Source of the DNA: Mesorhizobium_K quangtriensis
GTDB lineage: Bacteria > Pseudomonadota > Alphaproteobacteria > Rhizobiales > Rhizobiaceae
Length of the DNA stretch: 64,000 nt
Assembly: GCF_040081925.1 (NCBI RefSeq)
Contig: NZ_JBEBMF010000001.1
Coordinates: 1,302,001-1,366,000, forward strand
Direction of reading: 5' to 3'
The notes beneath the pieces are model-generated. The model ran no database searches. It was given only the letters and a program-made list of their open reading frames with translations, and was not told where the DNA came from. Positions within the stretch are counted from its first letter, which is position 1; every line of letters begins with the position of its first letter. The position numbers and the translations under genes are program-made. Shown one piece after another: positions 25,109 through 33,594 of the stretch.

Positions 25109-26371
25109 CTACTTCGCCAGTTCGGCCTTCAGCGACACCACGTCGTCGGCACTCATCTCGCCGACCGTGGTCACCGCGCCGTCCGTGATTTTCCAGAGAC
25201 GGAACGGGCCGGTGATGTCGCCATACTCATCGAAGTTGACCGGGCCGATGACGCCTTCGTACTTGATCGGCTTGCCTTCCTTGATCAGAGCAAGCGCCTT
25301 GGCGAACCCGTCCTTGCCGGCGAAGATCTTCTCGCCGTTATGCGAGACCACCTCGGGTATCGCAGCCTTGATCTTGGCGGGGTCGTCGCTGCCGGCCTTG
25401 GCGATGGCGAGCGCTACGATGGCGCCGGCATCATAGGAGCGGTCTGCAGCCGGCGCGTCCGGCTTGATGCCGCCGGAGAAGGCCTCGTAGTCCTTGTAGA
25501 AGTAATCGGTGGAAGCCGTCTTGGCGGTGCCCGACGAGGTGCCATAGGCCTCGTTCAGGTACTGCGCGCCGACGGCGTCGATGAATTCCTGCGAGTTCAT
25601 GCCGTCATTGAGCAGGAATTTCGCCGGCCCGCCGCCGGAAATCCAGGCGCGGGCGATGGTTGCGCCGTCAACCGGGTAGCTGACGAGATAGAGACCCTCG
25701 GGCTCGCCGGCCATGGCCGCACTTGCTTCCGACGAATAGCTGGGCTGCTTTTCGTTGTAGGGCGTGGTCGACGTGATCGTGCCGCCGAGCTTCTCGAAGG
25801 CGGCGGAGAATTCGCGCACCATGTTGACGCCGAAGTCGTTGTTGACGTGGATGATGGCGAGCTTCTTGAGTCCCTGGTCGATGGCGTATTTCGCCGCCGC
25901 CGTGCCCTGCAGCGCGTCGGACGTGATCGTACGGAAGAAGACGCCGTTGGTCTTGCCGTCGCGGGCAAGCGCGGTCAGCGTCGGGGAGGAGGAGGCGGGC
26001 GACACCTGCACGACGCCGGCAGGCGCGGTGACGGAGGTCAGGATCGGGATCGACACCGAGGAAATGATGCCGCCGATGATGACCGGCACCTTCTTGATGT
26101 TGACGAGTTGGGTAGCCTGGTCGACGGCGACGGTGCCCTGGCTCTGGCTGTCGCGCGTGTCCGTCGTCAGCTTGCAGCCGTCCGCGCCGGAGGCCTCGTT
26201 GAAGTCGCGAAACGCCATCTCGACGGACTTGGCGCCTGCCTGCCCGTAGGCGCCGGCGGGGCCGGTCAGTTCCATGACGACGCCGACGGTGACGTCGCAA
26301 TCCGCTGCGGCGGCGGGCAGCGCGAAGGTGGCTGTGGCCAGCAGCGTTGAAGCGAGCAGAAGCTTTTTCAT
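25109..26371 (-). CDS. ABC transporter substrate-binding protein, branched-chain amino acid (LivJ/HAAT) type
   Basis: 420 residues with a Sec signal peptide (MKKLLLASTLLATATFALPAAAADC). A periplasmic-binding type 1 fold follows (VTVGVVMELTGPAGAYGQAGAKSVEMAF at the start, then VPVIIGGIISSVSIPILTSV). Proteins of this type bind amino acids, amides, urea or aromatic acids. It is the only binding protein near the LivGFHM-type genes at 28701-32147, on the opposite strand, and most likely feeds that permease. It is followed by its own terminator. Confidence 0.92.
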   Translation of the reverse strand: MKKLLLASTLLATATFALPAAAADCDVTVGVVMELTGPAGAYGQAGAKSVEMAFRDFNEASGADGCKLTTDTRDSQSQGTVAVDQATQLVNIKKVPVIIGGIISSVSIPILTSVTAPAGVVQVSPASSSPTLTALARDGKTNGVFFRTITSDALQGTAAAKYAIDQGLKKLAIIHVNNDFGVNMVREFSAAFEKLGGTITSTTPYNEKQPSYSSEASAAMAGEPEGLYLVSYPVDGATIARAWISGGGPAKFLLNDGMNSQEFIDAVGAQYLNEAYGTSSGTAKTASTDYFYKDYEAFSGGIKPDAPAADRSYDAGAIVALAIAKAGSDDPAKIKAAIPEVVSHNGEKIFAGKDGFAKALALIKEGKPIKYEGVIGPVNFDEYGDITGPFRLWKITDGAVTTVGEMSADDVVSLKAELAK

Positions 26372-26447
26372 CTCATTCCCCTTTTTGGTTCGACGCTCTC
26401 CCGGAGCGGCTTCGGTTTCTCTGTCAGGCGAAGGTTCGGAGACCGGT

Positions 26448-27503
26448 TCACGCGGCTCCCTTGTTGAGGTTGTATTTCATGATCGAGCCGTGCCGGCCGT
26501 GGCGGTCGCGCTCCAGCGTGTAGACGTCGTCGTCGAGTTCTTTGGCTTGCGACAGAACGGCGTCGATATCGGCGAGGTCCTGCGCTGTCAGCGCCACCGA
26601 CGAAATGGCGAGGTTGGAGGGCAGGTGGTCGCGGTTGCGCGCCCCGACGATGACCGCCGCGACCGCCTGCCTTGGCAGCATGGCGGCGCTGGCGATAGTG
26701 GCGATGTCGACGCCATGGCGGTCGGCGACGGCACGCAGGGTCTTCAGGAGCGACTGGAAGAAATCCCAGCCGCCGAGATCGTCGATGATGAGCTTGTACT
26801 TGATCAGCGAGCGGTTCTCGAAATCGTCCGGCTCCTCTTGGCCGAGCCAGCGGTCGCCGAGAAAGCCACCCGCCACCGTGCCATAGCAGAACAGCGCGAC
26901 GCCGTGTGCCGTCGCGGCCTCAACCATGCGCTTGGCCGGGCGGGAGTCGAGCAGGGAATATTGCACCTGCATGGAGGTGAGAGGCACGCCGGCCTCTATC
27001 ATAGCTAGCATATGATCGGTATCAAAGTTCGTGGCGCTGACCTTGTTGATCTTGCCAGCCAGCCTGAGTTCGTTGAGCCATACGGCCGTCTCCAGCCATA
27101 GCGGCGCGTCATAGTCCCACCAGTGAAACTGCACGAGGTCGAGCCGGTCGAGTTTCAGCCGACGCAGCGACTGGTCGATGATGCGTTCGACGTCGGCTTT
27201 CCTGATACGTGGCAGGATGTCGAGGTCGGGTACGAATTTCGTATGCACCCTGATACGGGTCAGCGCATCGGCCCCGCGCGCCTTGCCATAATGCTCGCGG
27301 AAGCGTCCGATCGTCTCCTCGACGCCGGTGTAGATGTCGGCGCAGTCGAAGGTGGTGATGCCGGCGTCGGCGAAGGCGACCATGTCGGCAACGGGATCGT
27401 CACTCTTCACTGAGCCATGGCCCGACGCAAGCTGCCAGCCGCCGCGGATGACGCGTGAAATCTCGTAATCGGGCGCGAGCCTGATGCGTTGCATGTCAGT
27501 CAT
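26448..27503 (-). CDS. Aldo/keto reductase
   Basis: 351 residues, a TIM-barrel NADPH-dependent oxidoreductase. The catalytic tetrad is visible: aspartate and tyrosine in TTFDCADIYTGVEE, lysine in RVHTKFVPD and histidine in DLVQFHWWDYD. It is clearly related to the reductase domain encoded at 32131-33594 (both have an ALFCYGTVAGGFLGDRWLG-like block and a YK..I....GGW..FQ block), so this locus carries two paralogues. The ATG at 27503 overlaps the preceding gene by eight bases; an ATG three codons later would avoid that. Confidence 0.92.
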   Translation of the reverse strand: MTDMQRIRLAPDYEISRVIRGGWQLASGHGSVKSDDPVADMVAFADAGITTFDCADIYTGVEETIGRFREHYGKARGADALTRIRVHTKFVPDLDILPRIRKADVERIIDQSLRRLKLDRLDLVQFHWWDYDAPLWLETAVWLNELRLAGKINKVSATNFDTDHMLAMIEAGVPLTSMQVQYSLLDSRPAKRMVEAATAHGVALFCYGTVAGGFLGDRWLGQEEPDDFENRSLIKYKLIIDDLGGWDFFQSLLKTLRAVADRHGVDIATIASAAMLPRQAVAAVIVGARNRDHLPSNLAISSVALTAQDLADIDAVLSQAKELDDDVYTLERDRHGRHGSIMKYNLNKGAA

Positions 27504-27843
27504 CGAGCGGCACCGCTGTCGTTTGGGCGTGGCTGAATGTACGCAGGCCGAGCCGGGTGATCCTGAGCCTCGAGCCGCAATGCGGGTCCGGGCAGGCGAT
27601 CTCGGCGTCGGTCGTCATCCAGTCGTTGCGATGGGTAGGGCGCTGCTTGGCGGCTAGCAGCGGCAGCACCGAGGCCAGCGAGTAGATGGAAATGCCCTGG
27701 CCGGGCGGCAGATGCACCATCTCGCCACGCAGCTCGAAATGGTCGCCCACCTTGGCACCGCAATAGATCTTCGCGCCTTCGTCGGCGACGACCTCGACCT
27801 TCAGGTCGAAGAGCTGGAACGTGTCGTCCCGCGTCTCAGCCAT
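27496..27843 (-). CDS. TIGR04076-like small cysteine-containing protein
   Basis: 115 residues, soluble. It has the pattern of TIGR04076-family proteins: an N-terminal FDLKVEVVADEGAKIYCGAKVGDHFELRGE, then PGQGISIYSLASVLPLLAAKQR and a terminal CPDPHCGSRLRITRLG, where cysteines may bind a metal or stay reduced. Function of the family is unknown. The start at 27843 is set by GAGGAGG nine bases upstream and lies inside the end of the GntR gene, so it is co-transcribed with the regulator and the aldo/keto reductase. Confidence 0.75.
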   Translation of the reverse strand: MAETRDDTFQLFDLKVEVVADEGAKIYCGAKVGDHFELRGEMVHLPPGQGISIYSLASVLPLLAAKQRPTHRNDWMTTDAEIACPDPHCGSRLRITRLGLRTFSHAQTTAVPLDD

Positions 27844-28555
27844 AGGCGCGCGCCTCCTCGCTTGCGTCACTTTGCATCAGACGAGCGCGCACCAGATTGA
27901 ACGACCGGGTGATGTCGTCCTTCAGCGCCTTGACGGACGCAGCCTTTTCGCCCCGCTCCAGCGCCTCGATCAGCTCCCAGTGATGGTGCGTGCCGGACAT
28001 GTCACGTAACTCGTCATGGATCTGCGCGGCGGCGCGCACGTAGGGGCCGGACTGCAGCCACAGGCTTTCCACGACGGGAATGAGCACAGCCGAGCCGGCC
28101 GCGCGGTAGATGTAGAAGTGGAACGCGTGGTTGAGTTCGGACGTATGGTGCGGCTTGTCCGGGTCGTCGGCGGCAAAGGCTGCGTCGCACTGCTCGGTGA
28201 GGGTGCGCAACGCGGCGAAATCCTCTGGCGTCAGCCGGCGCAGCGCCTGCGCGACGAGTTCGCCTTCGATCAGGCAGCGCGCGCGGGCGAGGTCGTCGAG
28301 CTTGTCGCGGGTGATGACCGGCACGCGAACGGTGCGGTTGGGCAGCGCCTCCAGCGCCTGTTCGGAGACCAGCCGCCCGAGCGCCTCGCGCACCGGCATG
28401 GTGCTTGTCTGCAACGTCTCGGCAAGGTCGACGATGCGCAGTGCTGCGCCAGCGTCGAGCATTCCGTGGATCAGCGAATTTCGGATTTCGGCATAGACGC
28501 GGTCATGCAGCGTTTCGCGGCCGACAGGGGAAAGTGCGCCGCGCCGCGAGGTCAC
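27836..28555 (-). CDS. GntR family transcriptional regulator, FCD domain
   Basis: About 239 residues: an N-terminal winged helix (LHDRVYAEIRNSLIHGMLDAGAALRIVDLAETLQTSTMPVREALGRLVSEQAL) and a C-terminal all-helical FCD domain with metal-binding histidines (HHTSELNHAFHFYIYRAAG, SGTHHHWELIEALERG). FCD regulators usually repress catabolic operons and respond to organic acids. I prefer the GTG at 28555 because GGGAGGA lies just upstream; ATGs at 28576 and 28585 are in frame but lack one. It is divergent from the Liv-type importer, with a palindrome between. Confidence 0.92.
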   Translation of the reverse strand: MTSRRGALSPVGRETLHDRVYAEIRNSLIHGMLDAGAALRIVDLAETLQTSTMPVREALGRLVSEQALEALPNRTVRVPVITRDKLDDLARARCLIEGELVAQALRRLTPEDFAALRTLTEQCDAAFAADDPDKPHHTSELNHAFHFYIYRAAGSAVLIPVVESLWLQSGPYVRAAAQIHDELRDMSGTHHHWELIEALERGEKAASVKALKDDITRSFNLVRARLMQSDASEEARAYG

Positions 28556-28619
28556 CGTATGGTTCCTCCCGCACATGCCGCGCACTTTGACTTCGATACC
28601 AACATACGAACGCCAATTC

Positions 28620-28700
28620 CTGCTGCTGCTGAATTTTGTAGTTGCAAATTTGCCGGCTGTAAAGTTTGATCAAACATCACCTATCAATAAATCGGGTCGC
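28620..28700. promoter_or_regulatory. Divergent GntR/importer control region with palindromic operator
   Basis: This stretch is markedly AT-rich against its surroundings. GTTTGATCAAAC at 28664-28675 is a perfect 12-base palindrome, a form suited to a dimeric GntR/FCD regulator. It lies 25 bases before the importer's first ATG and about 110 bases from the regulator's start. Binding is inferred. Confidence 0.6.
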
Positions 28701-29498
28701 ATGCAGGCAGCTTCCGACATCGCCCACAACCCCGAGACATCGCCGCTGGAAGCGCGTGACGTCGCGAAGGTTTTCGGCGGGCTACATGCGGTCGATGGCA
28801 TGTCGATTGCCCTTGCGCGCGGCGAGCTTCTCGGGCTGATTGGCCCGAACGGCGCGGGCAAGACAACGCTGTTCAATCTTCTCGCCGGCAGCCTGAAGCC
28901 CAGTGCCGGCACGATCCTGATCGACGGGCGTGATATGACCACGGCGGGGCCGGAGACGCGCATCGCCAATGGCGTCGGTCGTACGTTCCAGATCCCGCGT
29001 CCCTTCGCCGAGATGACCGTTCTGGAGAACGTCCTGACGGGCGGCCAGCGCCAGTCCGGCGAGCGTGCCTGGCTGAACATCGTCCGCCCGAGCCGGGTGG
29101 CGGCGGAGGAACGCGCGGCGGTGGACAAGGCGCGGGCGCTGCTCGACATCGTCACGCTGTCGAGGCTGGAGAGCGAGCCCGCGCGTGTACTTTCCGGCGG
29201 CCAGCGCAAGCTGCTGGAACTGGCGCGCATTCTGATGGCAGATCCCGCCACGATCCTGCTCGACGAGCCTGCCGCCGGCGTCAATCCGACGCTGCTTGAG
29301 TTCATCATCGACCGCGTGCTGGAGCTCAACGCGCGCGGTACATCGATCCTGCTGATCGAACACAACATGGAAATGGTGGCGCGGCTCTGCTCCCGCGTCG
29401 TGGTGATGGCTGGTGGCCGCTACCTCACGGAGGGCAAGCCCGACGACATCGCGCGCGATCCCGCAGTGGTCGACGCCTATCTCGGCGGGGTGGCGTGA
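28701..29498 (+). CDS. ABC transporter ATP-binding protein, LivG type
   Basis: 265 residues: Walker A LIGPNGAGKTTLFNLLAG, Q-loop GRTFQIPRPFAEMTVLENVLTG, signature LSGGQRKLLELARIL, Walker B TILLDEPAAGVNPTLLEF and H-loop ILLIEHNMEMVARLC, ending in the LivG-style TEGKPDDIARDPAVVDAYLGG. The ATG at 28701 has only a weak upstream purine run, but earlier ATGs lie in the AT-rich control region. It is the first of four overlapping importer genes. Confidence 0.94.
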   Translation: MQAASDIAHNPETSPLEARDVAKVFGGLHAVDGMSIALARGELLGLIGPNGAGKTTLFNLLAGSLKPSAGTILIDGRDMTTAGPETRIANGVGRTFQIPRPFAEMTVLENVLTGGQRQSGERAWLNIVRPSRVAAEERAAVDKARALLDIVTLSRLESEPARVLSGGQRKLLELARILMADPATILLDEPAAGVNPTLLEFIIDRVLELNARGTSILLIEHNMEMVARLCSRVVVMAGGRYLTEGKPDDIARDPAVVDAYLGGVA

Positions 29499-30244
29499 TG
29501 GCGGGAGCGCCTGCCGTCCTCTCCACCTCTGCGCTCGTCGCCGGCTATGAGCGTGATCTGCCGATCGTGCGCGGCGTCGATCTAGCGGTGCGCGCGGGAG
29601 AGTTCGTCGTGGTGCTCGGCCCCAACGGTGCCGGCAAGTCGACCTTCGTCAAGGCGATCGCGGGTCATGTGCCCGTGCACTCGGGCTCGATGAAGCTCGG
29701 CGACCTCGACATCACGGCGGTGCCCGCGCATGAGAAGATCAAGCATGGGCTGGCCTTCGTGCCGCAGACCGAGAACATCTTCGCGACCCTGTCCATCCAC
29801 GACAATCTGCTGTTGGCGGCGGACATCCTGCCGCAGGAGAAGCGCGGAGAGCGCGTCGCTGCGCTCTACGCCATGTTCCCCGACCTCGCCGAACGTCCCT
29901 CGCGACGCGCCGGTGCGCTGTCTGGCGGGCAGCGGCAGATGCTGGCGGTGGCGCGTGCGCTGATCGTGGAGCCGTCGGTGCTGATCCTCGATGAACCGTC
30001 GGCCGGGCTGTCGCCCAAAATCGTCTCGGAAGTCTTCGCGCGGCTGAAAGAGATTAATGCGCGCGGCGTGACCATTGTGCTGGTCGAGCAGAACGTGAAG
30101 GCGGCGCTCGCCATCGCCGATAGGGCGATCATCCTGGTCGAGGGCAGGATCGCGCATGAGGGTACGGCCGCCGGGCTTATGGACGACCCGCTGGTGGCCG
30201 AACTCTATCTCGGCGCGCGCCATCACAAGCAGGTCGCGCCATGA
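29498..30244 (+). CDS. ABC transporter ATP-binding protein, LivF type
   Basis: 248 residues: Walker A VLGPNGAGKSTFVKAIAG, signature LSGGQRQMLAVARALI, Walker B VLILDEPSAGLSPKIV and H-loop IVLVEQNVKAALAIA, with the glutamine-for-histidine start (VEQN) that is normal in LivF proteins. The ATG shares its first base with the LivG stop (TGATG); a GTG one codon earlier is an alternative. Its own stop overlaps the permease start by four bases. Confidence 0.94.
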   Translation: MAGAPAVLSTSALVAGYERDLPIVRGVDLAVRAGEFVVVLGPNGAGKSTFVKAIAGHVPVHSGSMKLGDLDITAVPAHEKIKHGLAFVPQTENIFATLSIHDNLLLAADILPQEKRGERVAALYAMFPDLAERPSRRAGALSGGQRQMLAVARALIVEPSVLILDEPSAGLSPKIVSEVFARLKEINARGVTIVLVEQNVKAALAIADRAIILVEGRIAHEGTAAGLMDDPLVAELYLGARHHKQVAP

Positions 30245-31152
30245 ACCCGCAGGCGCTGATGGATGGGCTGATCGCCGGTTCGATGATCGGGCTCGGTGCC
30301 GTCGGCATCACGCTGACCTATTCGATCCTGCGTTTCGCCAACTTCGCCCACGGCGAGCTGATCGCGTGGGGCGCCTACATCGCCTTCGCCGTCGCCGCAG
30401 CACTCGGCATGCTTTCGGGCGCGCTGACGACGCCGATCGGGCCGTTCTCTTTCGGATGGGCGCTTGTCATCGCAACCATCGTCGCCGTCATGCTGAACGG
30501 CGGCCTTGCGCTGTTGGTCGATGCGCTGCTGTTCGGCCGCCTGCGTTCGCAGAAGAGTGCGATCATCATCATGGTCATGGCGAGCTTCGGCGCGGCGCTG
30601 ACGCTGCGCAGCCTGCTCGAATTCATCTTCACCGCGCAGCCGCTCTATTTCTCGAAGGCGTTGCAGATCGCCTTGCCGCTCGGCGGGGGCATCCGCGCCA
30701 CGCCTGACCAGTTGCTGTCGCTCGGTGTAGCGGCGCTGCTGGTCGTTGCCGTCCACCTGCTGCTGTCGCGCACGCCGATCGGCCGCGCCATGCGCGCGGT
30801 GTCGGAGAATCCGCAACTGGCAGGTGTCGCCGGCATCGACGTGCGCCGCGTCATCCGCGTCGTCTGGCTGCTGGGAGCTGCGCTTGCCTGCGTGGCCGGC
30901 ATCAGCGCGGGCCTGCTCGTGCAGATACGTCCGCAGATGGGTCTCGACCTTTTGCTGCCTCTCTTCGCCGCCGCGATCCTCGGCGGCATAGGCTCGGTGC
31001 CGGGAGCGATGATCGCCGGGCTGATCGTCGGCCTATCGGAAGCGCTGGCGGTCCAGTTCATCGGCGCGGAGTGGCGCGCGGCGGTCGCCTTTGTCATCCT
31101 CGTGCTGGTGCTTTTGTTCCGGCCGCAAGGCCTGTTCGGGAGGGCGCAATGA
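30241..31152 (+). CDS. ABC transporter permease, LivH type
   Basis: 303 residues, about eight membrane helices. The family signatures are GSMIGLGAVGITLTYSILRFANFAHGELIAWGAY near the N-terminus and SENPQLAGVAGIDVRRVIRV (the cytoplasmic coupling loop), with LFAAAILGGIGSVPGAMIAGL near the C-terminus. It forms the channel together with the LivM-type subunit, whose ATG overlaps its stop. Confidence 0.94.
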   Translation: MNPQALMDGLIAGSMIGLGAVGITLTYSILRFANFAHGELIAWGAYIAFAVAAALGMLSGALTTPIGPFSFGWALVIATIVAVMLNGGLALLVDALLFGRLRSQKSAIIIMVMASFGAALTLRSLLEFIFTAQPLYFSKALQIALPLGGGIRATPDQLLSLGVAALLVVAVHLLLSRTPIGRAMRAVSENPQLAGVAGIDVRRVIRVVWLLGAALACVAGISAGLLVQIRPQMGLDLLLPLFAAAILGGIGSVPGAMIAGLIVGLSEALAVQFIGAEWRAAVAFVILVLVLLFRPQGLFGRAQ

Positions 31153-32147
31153 GTGCCGACCTCCTGAGCTACGGCGCGTTCTTCCTGACCATGGCGTTCA
31201 CCTACGCCATCATCTGCCTCGGGCTGAACGTCCAGTGGGGGCAGACCGGCCTGTTCAATGTCGGCATTGCCGGGTTTGTCGCTGTTGGCGCTTATGTCTC
31301 CGCTCTGCTGACGACGCCAGATGACCCGGCTCGCTTGGGAGGCTTCGGGCTCCCGATCGTCGTCGGCTGGGTTGGTGGAGCGCTTGCGACGGGCCTCGTC
31401 TCCTTCCTGATCGGCGCACTGACGATACGGCTACGCGCCGACTATCTCGCCATCGCGACCTTCGGCGTAGCGGTCGTCGTGCAGCTTGCCGTGCTCAATC
31501 TCGAATGGATCACCGGCGGCCCGTTCGGCATCGGTTTCATTCCGCGCCCCTTCGCCGACCAGGCCGGCAATCCGCTGATGTTCGGGCTGGCCAATCTGGC
31601 CGTGTTGGTGGCCATCGTTCTCGTCCTCTATCTCGTGCTCGAGCGGCTGGCGCGAAGCCCGTGGGGCAGGGTGCTGCGTGCTATCCGCGAAGACGAGCAC
31701 GCAGCGCTGGCGCTCGGCAAGAATGCGACGAAATTCCGCCTGCAGGCTTTCGCCATCGGCGGCGGCATCATGGGGCTTGCCGGCGCGGTGCAGGCGCATT
31801 TCATCGGCTTCATCGCGCCCGACAACTATGTGCCGATGCTGACCTTCCAGGTGTGGGCGATGCTGATCGTCGGCGGCTCCGGCAACAACAGGGGAGCCAT
31901 CCTCGGTGCCGTACTGGTGTGGGGCATCTGGGCGATGTCGGCGGCCGCCGTCTCCGGGCTGTTCCCACCGGGCCAGCAGGCGAGGGCGGCGTCGCTGCAG
32001 ATCGTCATGATTGGCGTCGCGCTCTGCCTCATCCTGCTTCTGCGGCCGCGCGGCATCCTTGGCGAGCGTCGCATTGTCTCGCGGCATATCGGTGCACGCG
32101 GTGCAAATCCCGAAAATGGACAGACTTCAGATGCCAAAAGTTCCTGA
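31149..32147 (+). CDS. ABC transporter permease, LivM type
   Basis: 332 residues, with TYAIICLGLNVQWGQTGLFNVGIAGFVAVGAYV near the start, AIREDEHAALALGKNATKFRLQAFAIGG as the ATPase-coupling loop and VGGSGNNRGAILGAVLVWG later, all typical of LivM. The C-terminus runs on after RPRGILGERRIVSRHIG into a short polar tail (about 18 residues) that overlaps the start of the next gene in another frame. The start is fixed by the ATGA overlap. Confidence 0.94.
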   Translation: MSADLLSYGAFFLTMAFTYAIICLGLNVQWGQTGLFNVGIAGFVAVGAYVSALLTTPDDPARLGGFGLPIVVGWVGGALATGLVSFLIGALTIRLRADYLAIATFGVAVVVQLAVLNLEWITGGPFGIGFIPRPFADQAGNPLMFGLANLAVLVAIVLVLYLVLERLARSPWGRVLRAIREDEHAALALGKNATKFRLQAFAIGGGIMGLAGAVQAHFIGFIAPDNYVPMLTFQVWAMLIVGGSGNNRGAILGAVLVWGIWAMSAAAVSGLFPPGQQARAASLQIVMIGVALCLILLLRPRGILGERRIVSRHIGARGANPENGQTSDAKSS

Positions 32148-33594
32148 TCGCACCATGCTTGCCGACGTCCTGCCGATCAGCCGCCTCGTCTGCGGCCTGT
32201 GGCAGGTCGCCGACATCGAGAAATCAGGGCAGACCATCGATCCCGACCGCGGCGCGGACGCGCTGGAAGCCTATGCCAAGGCGGGCTTCGATACGTTCGA
32301 CATGGCCGACCACTACGGCAGCGCCGAGATCATCACGGGCAGGCTGCTGTCGCGCTATCCAACCGGCGAAAAACGCCCGCGCGCCTTCACGAAATGGTGC
32401 CCCGAACCCGGTCCAATGACGGCCGATGTCGTGCGGCGCGGCGTGCAGGAGCGTCTCGACAGGCTGGGCGTGAACAAGGTTGACCTGCTGCAGTTCCACT
32501 GGTGGACCTTCGAGCATCCGGCATGGCTGGACGCGTTGCACGAGATGGCGCGGCTGAAAGAGGAGGGGCTCATCGGCGCGATCGGCGTCACCAATTTTGA
32601 TGCCGCGCACCTACGGGTCGCGCTGTCCGATGGCGTTCCTCTTGCCACCAACCAGGTCTCCTTCTCGCTGGTCGATCGTCGGGCCGCGGGCGACTTATCC
32701 GCGCTGTGCCGCGAAAAGGGCGTGAAGCTGCTGGCGTATGGCACGCTCTGCGGCGGGTTCCTTTCGGAGAAGTGGCTGGGCAAGCCGGAGCCGACAGAAA
32801 TCCCAGACTGGAGCCGTTCCAAATACAAGCGCTTTATCGATGTCGCCGGGGGCTGGGAGCCGTTCCAGGGCATTCTCACCGCCGCATCCGAAATCGGCCG
32901 CAAGCACGGCGCCTCGCCGTCCAACGTCGCGTCGCGCTGGGTGCTGGAACATGAGGCGGTGGCAGCGACCATCATCGGCGCGCGTCTCGGTGAAAACGAA
33001 CATCGCGACGACAATCTGAATGTCTTCGGCTTCGCGCTCGACGTAGAGGATCGGTCGCGGCTGGACGAGGCATTCGCGAAAACAAAGCCGGTTCCCGGCG
33101 ATTGCGGCGACGAATACCGCAAGCCTCCATATCTCACCGCGTCGGGCGATCTCAGCCACCATCTCGACGCGATTCCATCGGTCTTCAAGGCCGAGCCTGT
33201 GCCGGGCAAGCCGGGCCGCAGTCGCGTGTCCTCGGGCAGCGTGTGGGAGCCAATCGCTGGCTACAGCCGGGCAGTGCGCGTTGGCGATAGCATCCGCGTG
33301 TCGGGCACGACGGCGACGCATGGCGGCGACCGCTGTATCGCGCCGGGTGACCCCGGCGCGCAGGCGACATACATCCTCGACAAGATCGCTGCCTCGATCT
33401 CGGCCCTCGGTGGCTCGACGCAGGACGTCGTGCGCACGCGTATCTACCTCAGGGACGCAGGGCAGTGGGAGCCGGTTTCGCGCGCGCACGGCCGTGTGTT
33501 CGGCGAGGTGTTGCCTGCCAATACGATGATCGAGGCCGGCAATTTGATCGGCGACTACGAAGTGGAAATCGAGGCGGAAGCTGTGGTCGGCTAG
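32131..33594 (+). CDS. Aldo/keto reductase fused to a RidA/YjgF domain
   Basis: About 487 residues. The N-terminal 330 form an aldo/keto reductase with catalytic residues in DTFDMADHYGSAE, the lysine in TKWCPEPG and the histidine in DLLQFHWWTFE. After a linker (about 330-370) comes a RidA fold: SIRVSGTTATHG, DPGAQATYILDKIAASISALGG, VVRTRIYLRD and IGDYEVEIEAEAV. The arginine that binds substrate carboxylate in archetypal RidA is an asparagine here (LPANTMIEAG). The fusion suggests that a carbonyl made or used by the reductase is linked to an imine or enamine step. The start is uncertain: ATGs at 32116, 32131 and 32155 are all possible, with no strong ribosome site. Confidence 0.9.
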   Translation: MPKVPDRTMLADVLPISRLVCGLWQVADIEKSGQTIDPDRGADALEAYAKAGFDTFDMADHYGSAEIITGRLLSRYPTGEKRPRAFTKWCPEPGPMTADVVRRGVQERLDRLGVNKVDLLQFHWWTFEHPAWLDALHEMARLKEEGLIGAIGVTNFDAAHLRVALSDGVPLATNQVSFSLVDRRAAGDLSALCREKGVKLLAYGTLCGGFLSEKWLGKPEPTEIPDWSRSKYKRFIDVAGGWEPFQGILTAASEIGRKHGASPSNVASRWVLEHEAVAATIIGARLGENEHRDDNLNVFGFALDVEDRSRLDEAFAKTKPVPGDCGDEYRKPPYLTASGDLSHHLDAIPSVFKAEPVPGKPGRSRVSSGSVWEPIAGYSRAVRVGDSIRVSGTTATHGGDRCIAPGDPGAQATYILDKIAASISALGGSTQDVVRTRIYLRDAGQWEPVSRAHGRVFGEVLPANTMIEAGNLIGDYEVEIEAEAVVG

